Positions 15,350-25,566 of a stretch of DNA of 49,435 nucleotides are shown in pieces. Each line of letters starts with the position of its first letter. Position 1 is the stretch's first letter. The notes below the pieces were generated by a model that searched no databases, was not told the DNA's origin, and saw only the letters and a program-made list of their open reading frames with translations. A program made the translations under genes and the position numbers. The DNA is from an uncultured Saprospiraceae bacterium (GTDB taxonomy: Bacteria; Bacteroidota; Bacteroidia; Chitinophagales; Saprospiraceae): NCBI GenBank assembly GCA_938028705.1, contig CALIZI010000258.1, positions 1 through 49,435 on the forward strand. The letters run 5' to 3'.

Positions 15350-16684
15350 TTATAATTTTTGTACCGCCTCTTTAAACTGTTCTCCTCTATCTTTATAATT
15401 TTTAAATAAATCGAAACTCGCACATGCCGGAGATAGTAAAACTACATCTCCTGATTTGGCATATTTCGTAGCTACATTGACGGCTTCTTTTGCACTTTGG
15501 GTGTCTTCGATGATTTTAATTTGTGTACCAAAGGCTTCGTGTATTTTACTATTGTCAATGCCCATACAAATAATGGCTTTTACTTTTTCATTCACCAAAT
15601 CCATGAGTGCGCTATAATCATTTCCCTTATCTGTACCACCGACTATCCACACCACAGGTTCAGTCATTGCATCAAGCGCATACCAGACTGCATCTACATT
15701 GGTTGCCTTGCTGTCGTTGATGTAAGTAATGCCGTTTTTTGTAGCAACTTTTTCTAATCGGTGCGGGTCATTTCTGAAAGTACGAAGGGCTTTTTTGATG
15801 TCGCCGATTTCAACTTCAGCAAGCATCGCCGCCTTAATCGCGCAAGTAGCATTAAACAAATTGTGTTGACCTTTTATCGTTAATTCGCTTGCGTTGAATA
15901 TTTCATTATTTACTATCCAATCGCTTACTTTTAAGCCGCTTGGGCGCACTGCATGAGTAAGGGCTTCCGTGCCGTTGATTGCCATTTGTTTTAAAATATT
16001 TTCGTCTTTTGCATTGTAAATCAAATGATTATCACCAGTTTGATTCATGGTAATGCGTAACTTGGAAGCGATGTAATTGTCAAAATTATACTCGTATCTA
16101 TCCAAGTGGTCGGGGCTGATATTGAGCAATACCGCGATGTCGGGCGCGAAAAATCTTATACCGTCTAATTGAAAACTACTCAACTCCAATACGTAATAAT
16201 CGTGTTGTTCTTCCGCCACCATACGCGCAAAACTGTAACCTACATTTCCCGCCATACCGACCTTGTATCTCGCCATTTTGAGGATGTGATAAATGAGGTT
16301 GGTGGTCGTCGTTTTACCATTGCTGCCTGTGATGCCGATGATGGTGGCATCGGTATATTGTGCGGCAAATTCTATCTCCGAAATGACCGGAATATCTGCC
16401 TTCAATAGTGCTTTCACTATCGGTGCTTTGTCGGGTACGCCGGGACTTTTGATGACCTGCCCAACGTTTAATATCTTTGTTTTTGTATGTCCTTTTTCTT
16501 CAAAATCTATGTTGTGTTGTTCGAGCTGCACCTTGTATTCTTCACTTATTTCTCCATAGTCCGATACGAATACTTCCCAACCTTTTTGCTTCGCCAAAAT
16601 CGCTGCACCCACACCACTTTCTCCCGCACCAAGTATAGCTACTTGATTGCGATTGATGACTTGTGAGCGTTTTGGTTCGTTCAT
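15350..16684 (-). CDS. murD: UDP-N-acetylmuramoylalanine--D-glutamate ligase MurD
   Basis: MurD adds D-glutamate to UDP-MurNAc-L-alanine. Using the ATG at 16684 the product has 444 residues and begins just before the UDP-binding Val-Ala-Ile-Leu-Gly-Ala-Gly-Glu-Ser-Gly. The P-loop is Gly-Ser-Asn-Gly-Lys-Thr-Thr-Thr-Thr (residues 120-128), followed by Asn-Ile-Ser-Pro-Asp-His-Leu-Asp-Arg. The C-terminal domain has Tyr-Ile-Asn-Asp-Ser-Lys-Ala-Thr-Asn and Leu-Ser-Pro-Ala-Cys-Ala-Ser-Phe-Asp. A start at 16741 would add 19 residues of repeat-derived text (CATTCATTCCGATAACTATC and similar on the coding strand) and is rejected. Confidence 0.97.
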   Translation of the reverse strand: MNEPKRSQVINRNQVAILGAGESGVGAAILAKQKGWEVFVSDYGEISEEYKVQLEQHNIDFEEKGHTKTKILNVGQVIKSPGVPDKAPIVKALLKADIPVISEIEFAAQYTDATIIGITGSNGKTTTTNLIYHILKMARYKVGMAGNVGYSFARMVAEEQHDYYVLELSSFQLDGIRFFAPDIAVLLNISPDHLDRYEYNFDNYIASKLRITMNQTGDNHLIYNAKDENILKQMAINGTEALTHAVRPSGLKVSDWIVNNEIFNASELTIKGQHNLFNATCAIKAAMLAEVEIGDIKKALRTFRNDPHRLEKVATKNGITYINDSKATNVDAVWYALDAMTEPVVWIVGGTDKGNDYSALMDLVNEKVKAIICMGIDNSKIHEAFGTQIKIIEDTQSAKEAVNVATKYAKSGDVVLLSPACASFDLFKNYKDRGEQFKEAVQKL

Positions 16685-16800
16685 GTCTAATGAGTGAATG
16701 ATGTCCCGATAGTTATCGGAATGAATGAGTAAATTAATCAAATTTATGAATATTTTTTATTAGTATTTTTTATAATAATAACTTTTAAAAAAGATTATAT

Positions 16801-16816
16801 GGCGATTAAAATCGCC
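16801..16816. repeat. 16-bp palindrome GGCGATTnnAATCGCC, copy 3
   Basis: GGCGATTAAAATCGCC, 6 bp after the mraY stop. With its flank it matches copy 1 at 22 positions in a row in the opposite orientation. Confidence 0.8.
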
Positions 16817-16822
16817 TGTATT

Positions 16823-18079
16823 TTAGCGCACTTTTAATGTAATAATGGTTATAATTGCTAATAAGATTCCGACTATCCAGAATCTTGCGACTATCTTAGG
16901 TTCAGGGATGTTTTTCTTTTGATAATGATGATGTAAAGGCGACATCAAAAATACTCTCCTCCCCTCTCCGTATTTTCTTTTGGTATATTTGAAGTAGCTG
17001 ACTTGAATGACAACTGATAAATTTTCTACGACAAATATTCCACACATAATCGGTATCAAAAGTTCCTTACGAAGCGCAATAGCCAATACCGCGATGATTC
17101 CTCCAAGTGTCAGACTGCCTGTATCACCCATAAAAACTTGCGCCGGATAGGAATTGTACCATAAAAAACCTGTACAAGCTCCGAGAAAACACGCGCAGAA
17201 AATCACTAACTCACTCGTGTATGGCAAATACATAATATTCAGATAATCAGCGAAAAACGCATTACCGGAAACGTAAGCAAAGATGCCAAGCACTGTACCG
17301 ATTATCGCGGACGTACCTGTTGCGAGTCCGTCGAGTCCGTCTGTCAAATTCGCGGCATTGCTGACCGCAGTGATGACAAATATGACCATTGGAATGAATA
17401 TGAGCCACACCCATTTGTCCGCATTATCACCAAGAAACGAGATGAAATATTTGTAGTCCAACGTATTACCTTTAATGAATGGCACATTGGTCAAAGTCGT
17501 TTTTACATAGTGCATCGTCTCGGTTTCGCTTGGATTATTTCGTTTGGCAACCTTTACGGTATTGATGATTTCGTAGCCGTTTTGTTGCGCCACTTTTGGC
17601 GTTACGCGAGCAACTACATCTTGGTGAAATAACATGACAACACCCACCACCAATCCAAGCATCACTTGTCCGAGTATCTTAAATTTTCCGCTTAATCCCG
17701 ATTTATCTTTTTTAAATACCTTTATATAATCATCTAAAAAACCAATTAAACCCAACCATAAAGTCGTGATTATCAATAAGATAATGTAAATATTATTCAA
17801 TTTTGCAAATAATAAACATGGAACAAGTATTGATAATATGATAATCACACCGCCCATTGTTGGTGTTCCTTTTTTCGCCATTTGCCCCGCCAGATCTAAA
17901 TCACGAATGACCTCACCGACTTGCTTTCTTTGAAGAAATTTAATGATACGACCACCGACCAACATAGAAATCATCAGCGATAAAACTGTCGCCAATCCAG
18001 CACGAAAGGTGATGAATTCAAACAGTCGCGCCAACGTACCGCCGTTTAATGATTCTATTTGGAATAAATGGTATAACAT
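16823..18079 (-). CDS. mraY: phospho-N-acetylmuramoyl-pentapeptide-transferase MraY
   Basis: MraY transfers phospho-MurNAc-pentapeptide to undecaprenyl phosphate, making lipid I. The 418-residue product is a polytopic membrane protein. It has Gly-Thr-Pro-Thr-Met-Gly-Gly near residue 72, the catalytic Gly-Phe-Leu-Asp-Asp-Tyr-Ile-Lys, [10 protein letters not shown] and the cytoplasmic Pro-Leu-His-His-His-Tyr. It exceeds the 360 residues of the Escherichia coli enzyme because of a hydrophilic insertion after the fourth or fifth helix (about residues 175-235), which is usual in Bacteroidota. Confidence 0.97.
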   Translation of the reverse strand: MLYHLFQIESLNGGTLARLFEFITFRAGLATVLSLMISMLVGGRIIKFLQRKQVGEVIRDLDLAGQMAKKGTPTMGGVIIILSILVPCLLFAKLNNIYIILLIITTLWLGLIGFLDDYIKVFKKDKSGLSGKFKILGQVMLGLVVGVVMLFHQDVVARVTPKVAQQNGYEIINTVKVAKRNNPSETETMHYVKTTLTNVPFIKGNTLDYKYFISFLGDNADKWVWLIFIPMVIFVITAVSNAANLTDGLDGLATGTSAIIGTVLGIFAYVSGNAFFADYLNIMYLPYTSELVIFCACFLGACTGFLWYNSYPAQVFMGDTGSLTLGGIIAVLAIALRKELLIPIMCGIFVVENLSVVIQVSYFKYTKRKYGEGRRVFLMSPLHHHYQKKNIPEPKIVARFWIVGILLAIITIITLKVR

Positions 18080-18087
18080 TATTATTG

Positions 18088-18211
18088 AACCACTAAGGAC
18101 ACGAAGGACACAAAAATCGAACTAACGCAGAAGAAAACTAAGGTTGCTAAAAAATTTCTTTGTTCTCTTTTACGTTAATTTTGTTTCGTGTTCTTCGTGT
18201 ACTTAGTGGTT
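18088..18211. repeat. inverted repeat filling the murE-mraY gap (CACTAAGGACACGAAGG words)
   Basis: Arms 18088-18111 and 18188-18211 pair at about 21 to 22 of 24 positions (AACCACTAAG...ACACGAAG). The arms reach to within 9 bp of the mraY start and 4 bp of the murE stop, so the element occupies the whole gap. Confidence 0.8.
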
Positions 18212-18214
18212 TAG

Positions 18215-19663
18215 TCATTTTAAAAATTCGTTTAATATTTGTTTATCGTCAAAAGGATTTTTCACCCCATTGATGTCCTGATATTTTTCGTGTCCTTTGC
18301 CTGCCAGTAAAATGATGTCGCCATTTTGTGCCAATTGACAAGCGGTTTTAATTGCCTGTTTTCGATTGCTAATAGACAAGGTTTTTGTGACAGCATTTTT
18401 GGGTATTCCAACTTCCATTTCCTCAATAATCGTATCGGGATTTTCGGTACGCGGATTGTCGGATGTCAAAATAATTTGGTCGCTATACGTACATGCAATA
18501 TGCGCCATGACGGGGCGTTTTGCTTTATCTCTATCGCCACCACAACCGCAAATCGTGATGATTTTTTCTCCTTTTTTACGAAGTTGTTGTATCGTTTGCA
18601 AGACCTTTTCAAGGGCATCGGGTGTGTGGGCATAATCCACAATTCCGATAGTGCGACTTTCCTTTCCAATGATATAATCAAAACGACCTTCTGCCGTTTT
18701 CAAGTTGCTGAGTGCGCGGAGTATTTCGTTTTTTTCATTGCCCAATAACCTTGCAGTCGCATAAACCGCCAACAAATTATAAGCATTAAATTCTCCTATC
18801 AATCGGGCATAAAATTCCTCCCCGTCCAATTCCATTATCAAGCCCGACAAATTATTTTCACGAATAGAAGCACGATAATCCGATAAACGACGTAAACTAT
18901 ATGTATTTTTTTGTGAATGAGTATTTTGTAACATCACTTCGCCACGTTTATCGTCTATATTTGTCAATGAAAAAGCCGCTTTCGGCAATTCATCAAAAAA
19001 GCGTTTTTTTACATTGATATATTCCTTAAAGGTATTATGGTAATCCAAATGGTCATGCGAAATATTTGTAAAAACTCCGCCTGTAAATTCTAATCCTGCA
19101 ACACGTCTTTGGTCTATCGCATGTGAGCTGACTTCCATAAAAGCATAATCACAACCTTCTGCCACCATGTCTGCCAAAAGTGCATTGAGCGACACTGCAT
19201 CAGGCGTAGTAAATTCAGCCGGAACGATGCGTTCACCAATTTTATTTTCTACCGTAGAAAGCAAACCGACTTTATACCCCAAGTCCGTATATAAGCGATG
19301 TAGTAAAGTCGCAGTGGTCGTCTTGCCATTCGTTCCGGTAATGCCGACCAAGCGAATATCACGCGAAGGATGCCCGTAAAATATCGATGATACTTTGCCC
19401 AATTCTTCTGCACTATCTGTGACTTCGATATAGCTTACATTTTCATTGATATTCTCCGGTAATGTTTCGCACATTACAGCACTTGCACCATTTTCAATCG
19501 CCTTTTGAATGTAAGCATGACCATCTACATTTGTGCCTTTAACAGCAACGAACAGCGAACCTTTTTTGGCTTTGCGAGAATCAAATACAATCGCATTTAT
19601 CGGGATACTTTTATCGCCGATGATTTGTTTTGTGTTTGTTAGTATTTCGGATAATTTTTTCAA
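18215..19663 (-). CDS. murE: UDP-MurNAc-L-Ala-D-Glu--meso-diaminopimelate ligase MurE
   Basis: MurE adds the third stem-peptide residue. The 482-residue product has the P-loop Gly-Thr-Asn-Gly-Lys-Thr-Thr-Thr (110-117), Asn-Ile-Ser-His-Asp-His-Leu-Asp-Tyr-His and the C-terminal Asp-Asn-Pro-Arg motif (402-405). That motif marks meso-diaminopimelate rather than lysine as substrate, so this organism should have DAP-type peptidoglycan. The start is a TTG placed directly after an in-frame TAA, since no ATG fits. The three-Cys protein gene ends 6 bases upstream, so murE translation may depend on it. murF is absent from the cluster, as often in this phylum. Confidence 0.97.
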   Translation of the reverse strand: MKKLSEILTNTKQIIGDKSIPINAIVFDSRKAKKGSLFVAVKGTNVDGHAYIQKAIENGASAVMCETLPENINENVSYIEVTDSAEELGKVSSIFYGHPSRDIRLVGITGTNGKTTTATLLHRLYTDLGYKVGLLSTVENKIGERIVPAEFTTPDAVSLNALLADMVAEGCDYAFMEVSSHAIDQRRVAGLEFTGGVFTNISHDHLDYHNTFKEYINVKKRFFDELPKAAFSLTNIDDKRGEVMLQNTHSQKNTYSLRRLSDYRASIRENNLSGLIMELDGEEFYARLIGEFNAYNLLAVYATARLLGNEKNEILRALSNLKTAEGRFDYIIGKESRTIGIVDYAHTPDALEKVLQTIQQLRKKGEKIITICGCGGDRDKAKRPVMAHIACTYSDQIILTSDNPRTENPDTIIEEMEVGIPKNAVTKTLSISNRKQAIKTACQLAQNGDIILLAGKGHEKYQDINGVKNPFDDKQILNEFLK

Positions 19664-19669
19664 TTAATT

Positions 19670-20395
<726 letters not shown>

Positions 20396-20402
20396 GATTC
20401 AA

Positions 20403-21572
20403 TTATTTTTCAAATTTGAATTTTACTACCTTCTCTGGATTTTTCCCATAGTTTTTATAAGAAATATAAAATGCTCCTTTCCTTACTGGATTTCCACCTA
20501 AATCAAGTACTTTAAATCCCGAACGAGTTTTCTGAATTTCTTTTAATATTTGATTTGTATGTTTCGGTAAAAACCCATTTTCCAATCCAAAGAGATATAA
20601 ATCGCCATTTGTACATTCATTCGATTTTTGAATATAAGACTGTAATTCATTTTCATAATCATTAACTTCTACTTCCGAAAACAAAGAACCTTGTACTTGA
20701 TTTAATTTAAATCCCCTTCCACTTTCCTCATCTAATTTCCATTTTGTCTCTAACATCTTTTCAAATCCTAAAGCATTCGGTGTGAAGAAGAATAAACAGT
20801 ACACGTTTTGCCTATCTCTTTCTATGCTGAATGTATCAACAAATATCACCTCTCGCTTCAAATACACCCTAAATGCTATTTTTAGTTGCTCTATGAAGTG
20901 AGTTGAAGATCTTGACCTTTTTAGAGTAGAATTAATCTCAAATAATGGAGTCAAAAACTCCTTTAAAGGTAATCCTCCGATAAATTCGTCTTCGCTCAAC
21001 GATTTATTCGCAAATCTATACATATGGGATGCTGGAAGAAATAATATTACCTCAGATTTACCCCCTATCAAAAACTCTTTAAGATGACTTGGTTGAACTT
21101 GTTTATATCCATAAGGGTCAATAAACAATAATAACTTTTCATTTTCTAAGTCTCTAATTCTACTAACAATTTTTGGGTACAAATCTGAATAATCATCTTT
21201 GGAATACTCTACTTCAACGTTGTTAGGTTTAAAAATTGTTGAGCAACGTTCTTTAACTCGCTCTATCTTAAATTTATCTGTTTCAATTTTCGATTTATCC
21301 TTATCATTAAACCAAACCTTCATATTAGGACATGATTGGTTATTGGCGTAATAATGATCTTTGATTTTCTCCATTGCCACAATCGGACTTCCCTTCGAAT
21401 CATCTAAATAAATTCCTTCACCACACATCAAATCATACAAATGAATTCTGTCAAGATATGTGACACGACTCAATATGTTAAGATATTTTGCCAAATAAGT
21501 CGTGTACAACTCAACCTTAGCTTTTGAATGCTCAAGCATTATTAGTTTTGCGTCAGTTTTCTTTTTGCTCAT
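20403..21572 (-). CDS. tcmP: three-Cys-motif partner protein TcmP
   Basis: A 389-residue cytoplasmic protein. The N-terminal half has a Rossmann-like pattern close to methyltransferases: Leu-Tyr-Asp-Leu-Met-Cys-Gly-Glu-Gly near residue 46, Gly-Ser-Pro-Ile-Val-Ala-Met, and Leu-Leu-Leu-Phe-Ile-Asp-Pro-Tyr-Gly near residue 148. These are the marks of the TcmP family, named for its neighbour with three cysteines. The C-terminal part is less conserved and ends with a possible winged-helix region (Leu-Lys-Glu-Ile-Gln-Lys-Thr-Arg). Pairs of this type occur in mobile and defence-related loci; the joint function is unknown. The gene lies 55 bp after ftsI on the same strand. Confidence 0.85.
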   Translation of the reverse strand: MSKKKTDAKLIMLEHSKAKVELYTTYLAKYLNILSRVTYLDRIHLYDLMCGEGIYLDDSKGSPIVAMEKIKDHYYANNQSCPNMKVWFNDKDKSKIETDKFKIERVKERCSTIFKPNNVEVEYSKDDYSDLYPKIVSRIRDLENEKLLLFIDPYGYKQVQPSHLKEFLIGGKSEVILFLPASHMYRFANKSLSEDEFIGGLPLKEFLTPLFEINSTLKRSRSSTHFIEQLKIAFRVYLKREVIFVDTFSIERDRQNVYCLFFFTPNALGFEKMLETKWKLDEESGRGFKLNQVQGSLFSEVEVNDYENELQSYIQKSNECTNGDLYLFGLENGFLPKHTNQILKEIQKTRSGFKVLDLGGNPVRKGAFYISYKNYGKNPEKVVKFKFEK

Positions 21573-21627
21573 GGGTAAAGTTTTTAGGTCATTTGTTTGG
21601 TGCGAATTAGAAGCTCGCGTTGCGTTT

Positions 21628-23748
21628 TTACAGTTTCAAATCCAAAAAAACCGTTTGTCCTTGTGTTGGTGTACCGGGTTTTATGGATTGAGTGGTGACT
21701 CTGCCAATACCTTTTACTTTCACTCTAAGCCCTTCATTACCAAGCAAATACATGGCATCGCGCATACCCATACCGCGTACATCGGGAACGGTATTACGAG
21801 TGATTCGACGGCGACGAAGTTCGAGCGAATCGCGCTGCACCTGTGCGCCTGCCCATGCCCCCGCAGTACGGGAACGGACGGGTAAATCTAAGTGAACGAG
21901 CGATGTTTCGAGGTCGTCGGTATAGCCCGTATAGATACGTGGCAGGTCGGCTACGGCAATAGGCGCAGGTTTCGGTTCGGCATTGATTGGGTCGTGTAAA
22001 TCAACGTGTGCAGCGAAACATCTGTTGGCTATTTCTCGGAAAACGGGCGCAGCTACGTGTCCGCCGTAAATACCATTTTGCTTAGGGTGGCGAATGACAA
22101 CGATGCAAGAATATTTCGGTTGTTCTGCCGGAAAATAGCCGACAAAAGAAGCCTGATATTTGCGCTGATTCGCAGGGATTCCCTTTCTATAATTGGTGAT
22201 TGCCGTACCTGTCTTTCCAGCCATACGGAAGTTGCCAAGTTTTATTTTTCGTGCTGTACCGCGCTCTACTACACCAGCCAACATATCTTGAACTTTATCA
22301 ATTGTAGCCGAAGATGCCATTCTTCTTTGGGTGACTTGCGGCTCAAATTTTTCTATCTCATTACCATACTCCTCTATCTTTTCTACCATGTAAGGTTTCA
22401 TAATTTTCCCGTCATTAGCCACACCATTATAAAAGGTGAGCATCTGCAAAGGTGTTAACCTTAATTCATAACCCGTTGACATCCAAGTAGATGTAATCGC
22501 GCTCCAATTATCTTCACCTACTTCCTTGATGTAAGGTTCGCCTTCTCCTTCTATTTCAATACCCGTTTTTTTATCAAGATTAAACTTTTTTAAATGATTG
22601 ATAAATTGCTCTTCGCGGTCGGCACGTCTGTAATATTGATAGACCATATTCGCAATACCGACATTGGAAGAAATCTCAAAAGCGGTCTGTACGGTAGCCT
22701 TTCCCAGCCTGTGATTGGTGGCATCTTCCATAGTTTCTCCGGCAAATTCCATTCGACCAAAATCAAGGTTAATCGAATCTTCGGGAGCTACATATCCGTC
22801 CTCCAAAAGTGCCAGCATTGCCGCCAATTTCATGGTAGAGCCGGGTTCGGTACTTTCACCTACGGCGTAATTATAGGTCTCCCACAAGTCACCTTCGCTG
22901 TCGTGTCCGATGTTGGCAATTGCCTTGATTTTTCCGGTAGCCACTTCCATGACTATCGCGCAACCATGATCTGCATCATGGTGTAAAATTGCTTTATATA
23001 GTGCATCTTCTGTAATGTCTTGTATATTGACATTCAATGTAGTAACGATGTCTTTTCCATTTTTGGGTTCTATTTCTGTGAGGTCGTGTACCGGAATCCA
23101 AGTACCGCCCGCGATGCGCTGCATAAGGCGTTGTCCTTGTTCACCCGCCAATACATTATCAAAAGCTCCTTCCAATCCTACGGGCTTAATGTCCTCCCGA
23201 ACATAACCTATCGTGCGCTGCGCCAACATGCGAAAAGGACGCTGCCTGTCGCTGCGTCGCTCGACTATCAAACCGCCTTTGTATTTCCCCAAATTGTAGA
23301 GCGGAAAAGTACGAATGCGCTCCATTTCGGGGTATTCAACTTTCTTTTTTATCAATAAATATCGCTCGCCCTTTTGTCTTGCCTGTGTCAGTCTGCGCTT
23401 GTAGCCGCCAGCCGTATAAGGGCTGTCTTTGAGGGTCGCCAAACAATGCGCGAGGGTATCGACATATTGCGTAAATAACTCATCACTCATGGCTTCGGAT
23501 TTGCAATCCATTCGCACGTCAAATGTCGGAAGTGAGGTCGCCAAAAGGCTGCCGTCATCCGAATAAATATTCCCTCTATCCGCACTCACCGGACGCAAAT
23601 CAACATACAAACTATCCGCATGAGCCCGCCACTTCTCACCCTCGACGAACTGTATTTGAGCTGTCTTGACGAAGATGCCCACCGCAAATAGGATGAACAG
23701 CAAAGCGACCAAATATATCCGCCATAATATTTCGTTTTTTATATCCAC
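21628..23748 (-). CDS. ftsI: septal transpeptidase FtsI (class B PBP) with C-terminal PASTA domain
   Basis: FtsI cross-links septal peptidoglycan and partners FtsW. The 706-residue product has an N-terminal membrane anchor (about residues 9-27), the PBP dimerisation domain, and a transpeptidase domain. The catalytic motifs are Ser304-Thr-Met-Lys307, Ser360-Ser-Asn362 and Lys512-Thr-Gly514. A single PASTA domain follows at the C-terminus (Val-Pro-Asp-Val-Arg-Gly-Met onward). The start is GTG, immediately preceded by an in-frame TAA. A PASTA-bearing FtsI at this position is the standard Bacteroidota arrangement. It is the last typical gene before the TcmP pair interrupts the order. Confidence 0.97.
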   Translation of the reverse strand: MDIKNEILWRIYLVALLFILFAVGIFVKTAQIQFVEGEKWRAHADSLYVDLRPVSADRGNIYSDDGSLLATSLPTFDVRMDCKSEAMSDELFTQYVDTLAHCLATLKDSPYTAGGYKRRLTQARQKGERYLLIKKKVEYPEMERIRTFPLYNLGKYKGGLIVERRSDRQRPFRMLAQRTIGYVREDIKPVGLEGAFDNVLAGEQGQRLMQRIAGGTWIPVHDLTEIEPKNGKDIVTTLNVNIQDITEDALYKAILHHDADHGCAIVMEVATGKIKAIANIGHDSEGDLWETYNYAVGESTEPGSTMKLAAMLALLEDGYVAPEDSINLDFGRMEFAGETMEDATNHRLGKATVQTAFEISSNVGIANMVYQYYRRADREEQFINHLKKFNLDKKTGIEIEGEGEPYIKEVGEDNWSAITSTWMSTGYELRLTPLQMLTFYNGVANDGKIMKPYMVEKIEEYGNEIEKFEPQVTQRRMASSATIDKVQDMLAGVVERGTARKIKLGNFRMAGKTGTAITNYRKGIPANQRKYQASFVGYFPAEQPKYSCIVVIRHPKQNGIYGGHVAAPVFREIANRCFAAHVDLHDPINAEPKPAPIAVADLPRIYTGYTDDLETSLVHLDLPVRSRTAGAWAGAQVQRDSLELRRRRITRNTVPDVRGMGMRDAMYLLGNEGLRVKVKGIGRVTTQSIKPGTPTQGQTVFLDLKL

Positions 23749-23799
23749 TTAGTAAGTTCAAGTTCAAGTATCAAGCACAAGTTCAATTGATGTGCAGCA

Positions 23800-24099
23800 T
23801 TATTTTTTTATTACAATTTTTTTTGGTCGCTCTTCTAATTCCTTCAATCCCAGTTCTTTAGCTCGTTTGGCGACTTTTATTTGTTTGCTTTCGTACATGA
23901 GTTGGGATTTGAGGGACATGTATCGCCAGCGTTCTTGTTTGAGTTCTTTTTGTAAGGTTTGAATTTCTCTAACCTTTTTTTCTGCATAATGGGTGTTCGC
24001 TATATATATGGCTGCCAAAAATGCCAAAAACACGATAAACGGCAGGTTTCCAACTAACCATGACGTTCCGATTTGTGTATAATTTATTTTTTTTGACAT
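23800..24099 (-). CDS. ftsL: FtsL-like division protein
   Basis: A 99-residue bitopic protein: a short cytoplasmic tail, one transmembrane segment (about residues 15-36, Leu-Pro-Phe-Ile-Val-Phe-Leu-Ala-Phe-Leu-Ala) and a periplasmic coiled coil of about 60 residues (Val-Arg-Glu-Ile-Gln-Thr-Leu-Gln-Lys-Glu-Leu-Lys). This is the shape of FtsL, which bridges FtsQ and the FtsWI synthase. FtsL proteins diverge strongly in sequence, so the call rests on topology and on its place between rsmH and ftsI. The start is the ATG at 24099; a longer frame to 24243 runs into a repeat and is not credible. Confidence 0.85.
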   Translation of the reverse strand: MSKKINYTQIGTSWLVGNLPFIVFLAFLAAIYIANTHYAEKKVREIQTLQKELKQERWRYMSLKSQLMYESKQIKVAKRAKELGLKELEERPKKIVIKK

Positions 24100-24211
24100 G
24101 TTTTTTTTAATGAATGAATGTTGAATTTTGAATGAATGAATTATTAATGCGTTAATGTTGAAATACTTTAATGAATCCACATTTATATAGCGCAGAAACA
24201 TCAAGTGAAAC

Positions 24212-24367
24212 CGTCTTGCTGAATTTATTTCAGCATCTCCCAAGTGATGAAAAACTCTTGATTAAAAATGCTCCAATTCATTGATTTATGATAAAATACA
24301 AAATTGTAGCTCACATTAAAATTGCGCTCTGTCATCTGGGGGATGCTGAAATAAATTCAGCAAGACG
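24212..24367. repeat. inverted repeat in the rsmH-ftsL gap (GCTGAATTTATTTCAGC arms)
   Basis: Arms 24212-24240 and 24339-24367 pair at 28 of 29 positions around a ~98-nt centre. Each arm also contains its own small palindrome, GCTGAATTTATTTCAGC. The 457-bp gap 24100-24556 otherwise holds AT-rich DNA and TAATGAATG-like words, with no gene seen. Confidence 0.85.
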
Positions 24368-24556
24368 TTCTGATTTGGAGGTATTTTATTATCAATAAGC
24401 TATATGTATTTCTTGTCATTTTTTAATTTATAAAGGGATTTTTAAACGATTTTTTGATAAAAATATTTATAAATAATTAATTTTTAATAATAAATAAATT
24501 ACAAAATAGTTTCAATTAATTAAAAACGTCTATATTTCAGTGCAACCATAAATGCG

Positions 24557-25450
24557 TCACGCTAGCTCCCCAACCCTCAACTTAGCACTCCGCGCCCGAT
24601 TATTTTCCTTAATTTCTTCTTCTGATGCGGTGACCGCTTTTCTGGTAATCAATTTAAAAGGTCGATGTATTTTTCCGTAAAAATCCTTTTGTGGTTCGTT
24701 GTCGAAATTGCCGTATCGAAGGAAGTTTTTGACCAGTCTATCTTCAAGCGAATGATAGGACATGACCACCAATCTGCCTTCGGGTTTGAGGATGTCGAGT
24801 GCTTGTGTGAGCATTTCTTTTAGGGTGTCCATTTCTTCATTGACTTCGATGCGGAGTGCCTGAAAAACTTGCGCGAGGTACTTGGCGCGACTGCCGCGAG
24901 CGGTGTTTTCGGCTATCGAAACGAGGTCGTTGGTGCTGCGAAAAGGGCGTTGATGACGGGCTTGGACAAGGGCTTGTGCAAGGGTACGTGCGTTGCGAAC
25001 TTCGCCGTATTGGGAGAGTATATTTTGGAGTTTGTCGGGGCTGTATTTGTTGAGAATATCAGCGGCGGTTTGGCTGCCTTGTTGGTTCATTCGCATGTCG
25101 AGGTCGGCAGGGAAACGGTAGGAAAATCCGCGCTCCGGAATGTCGAGTTGGTGCGAAGATACGCCCAAATCAGCCAATATGCCGTCCACTTTTTTGATGC
25201 CATTTAATTTCAAAAAACGTTTTAGATGCCGAAAATTATGCGGTATCAAGGTGAATCGCTCGTCGTCAAGTGTGTTTTGTTGTGCGTCTGCGTCTTGGTC
25301 GAAACCATAGAGTTTGCCATTCGCACCAAGCGATTCAAGTATTTTTCGGGAATGTCCACCACCGCCAAACGTAACATCCACATACACTCCGTCAGGCTTG
25401 ATGTGTAAGCCTTCGAGACATTCGCGGAGCATGACAGGTTTGTGATACAT
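24557..25450 (-). CDS. rsmH: 16S rRNA (cytosine1402-N4)-methyltransferase RsmH (MraW)
   Basis: RsmH methylates N4 of C1402 in the ribosomal P site using S-adenosylmethionine. The 297-residue product has the usual family length. The SAM-binding segment Val-Tyr-Val-Asp-Val-Thr-Phe-Gly-Gly-Gly-Gly-His-Ser lies at about residues 21-33, with Ala-Asp-Leu-Gly-Val-Ser-Ser-His-Gln-Leu-Asp near residue 93. Asp-Met-Arg-Met-Asn-Gln, Gln-Ala-Leu-Arg-Ile-Glu-Val-Asn-x-Glu and Ser-Tyr-His-Ser-Leu-Glu-Asp-Arg follow. It is the second dcw gene, after mraZ. The gap to mraZ is filled by a 35-bp-armed inverted repeat that includes its start codon. Confidence 0.98.
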   Translation of the reverse strand: MYHKPVMLRECLEGLHIKPDGVYVDVTFGGGGHSRKILESLGANGKLYGFDQDADAQQNTLDDERFTLIPHNFRHLKRFLKLNGIKKVDGILADLGVSSHQLDIPERGFSYRFPADLDMRMNQQGSQTAADILNKYSPDKLQNILSQYGEVRNARTLAQALVQARHQRPFRSTNDLVSIAENTARGSRAKYLAQVFQALRIEVNEEMDTLKEMLTQALDILKPEGRLVVMSYHSLEDRLVKNFLRYGNFDNEPQKDFYGKIHRPFKLITRKAVTASEEEIKENNRARSAKLRVGELA

Positions 25451-25566
25451 AATGGTTAATGGTGAACGGTGAACGGTTAATTTTTTAATGACGAATGATT
25501 AGTAAATACTTTTTTCGCGTAGCGAAAACTCAAATTAACCATTAACTGTTCACCATTAACCATTAT
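25449..25566. repeat. inverted repeat from mraZ stop to rsmH start (GGTTAATGGTGAACG words)
   Basis: Arms 25449-25483 and 25532-25566 pair at 32 of 35 positions. The left arm includes part of the rsmH ATG and the right arm includes the mraZ stop and its last three codons. The loop holds a small extra hairpin, TTTTCGC-GTA-GCGAAAA. Confidence 0.88.

Noticed and set aside
16700-16722. TCCGATAACTATCGGGA-like palindrome before murD as an operator
   Set aside because: Variants of this small hairpin also occur elsewhere in the window (43883-43901), so it is more likely a common extragenic palindrome.
16823-19663. Missing murF between murE and mraY as a deletion
   Set aside because: Bacteroidota often lack murF in this cluster and carry it elsewhere; the gap shows only an inverted repeat and no gene remnant.
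24100-24243. Longer FtsL start at 24243
   Set aside because: The added residues are read from gap DNA and the arm of an inverted repeat.
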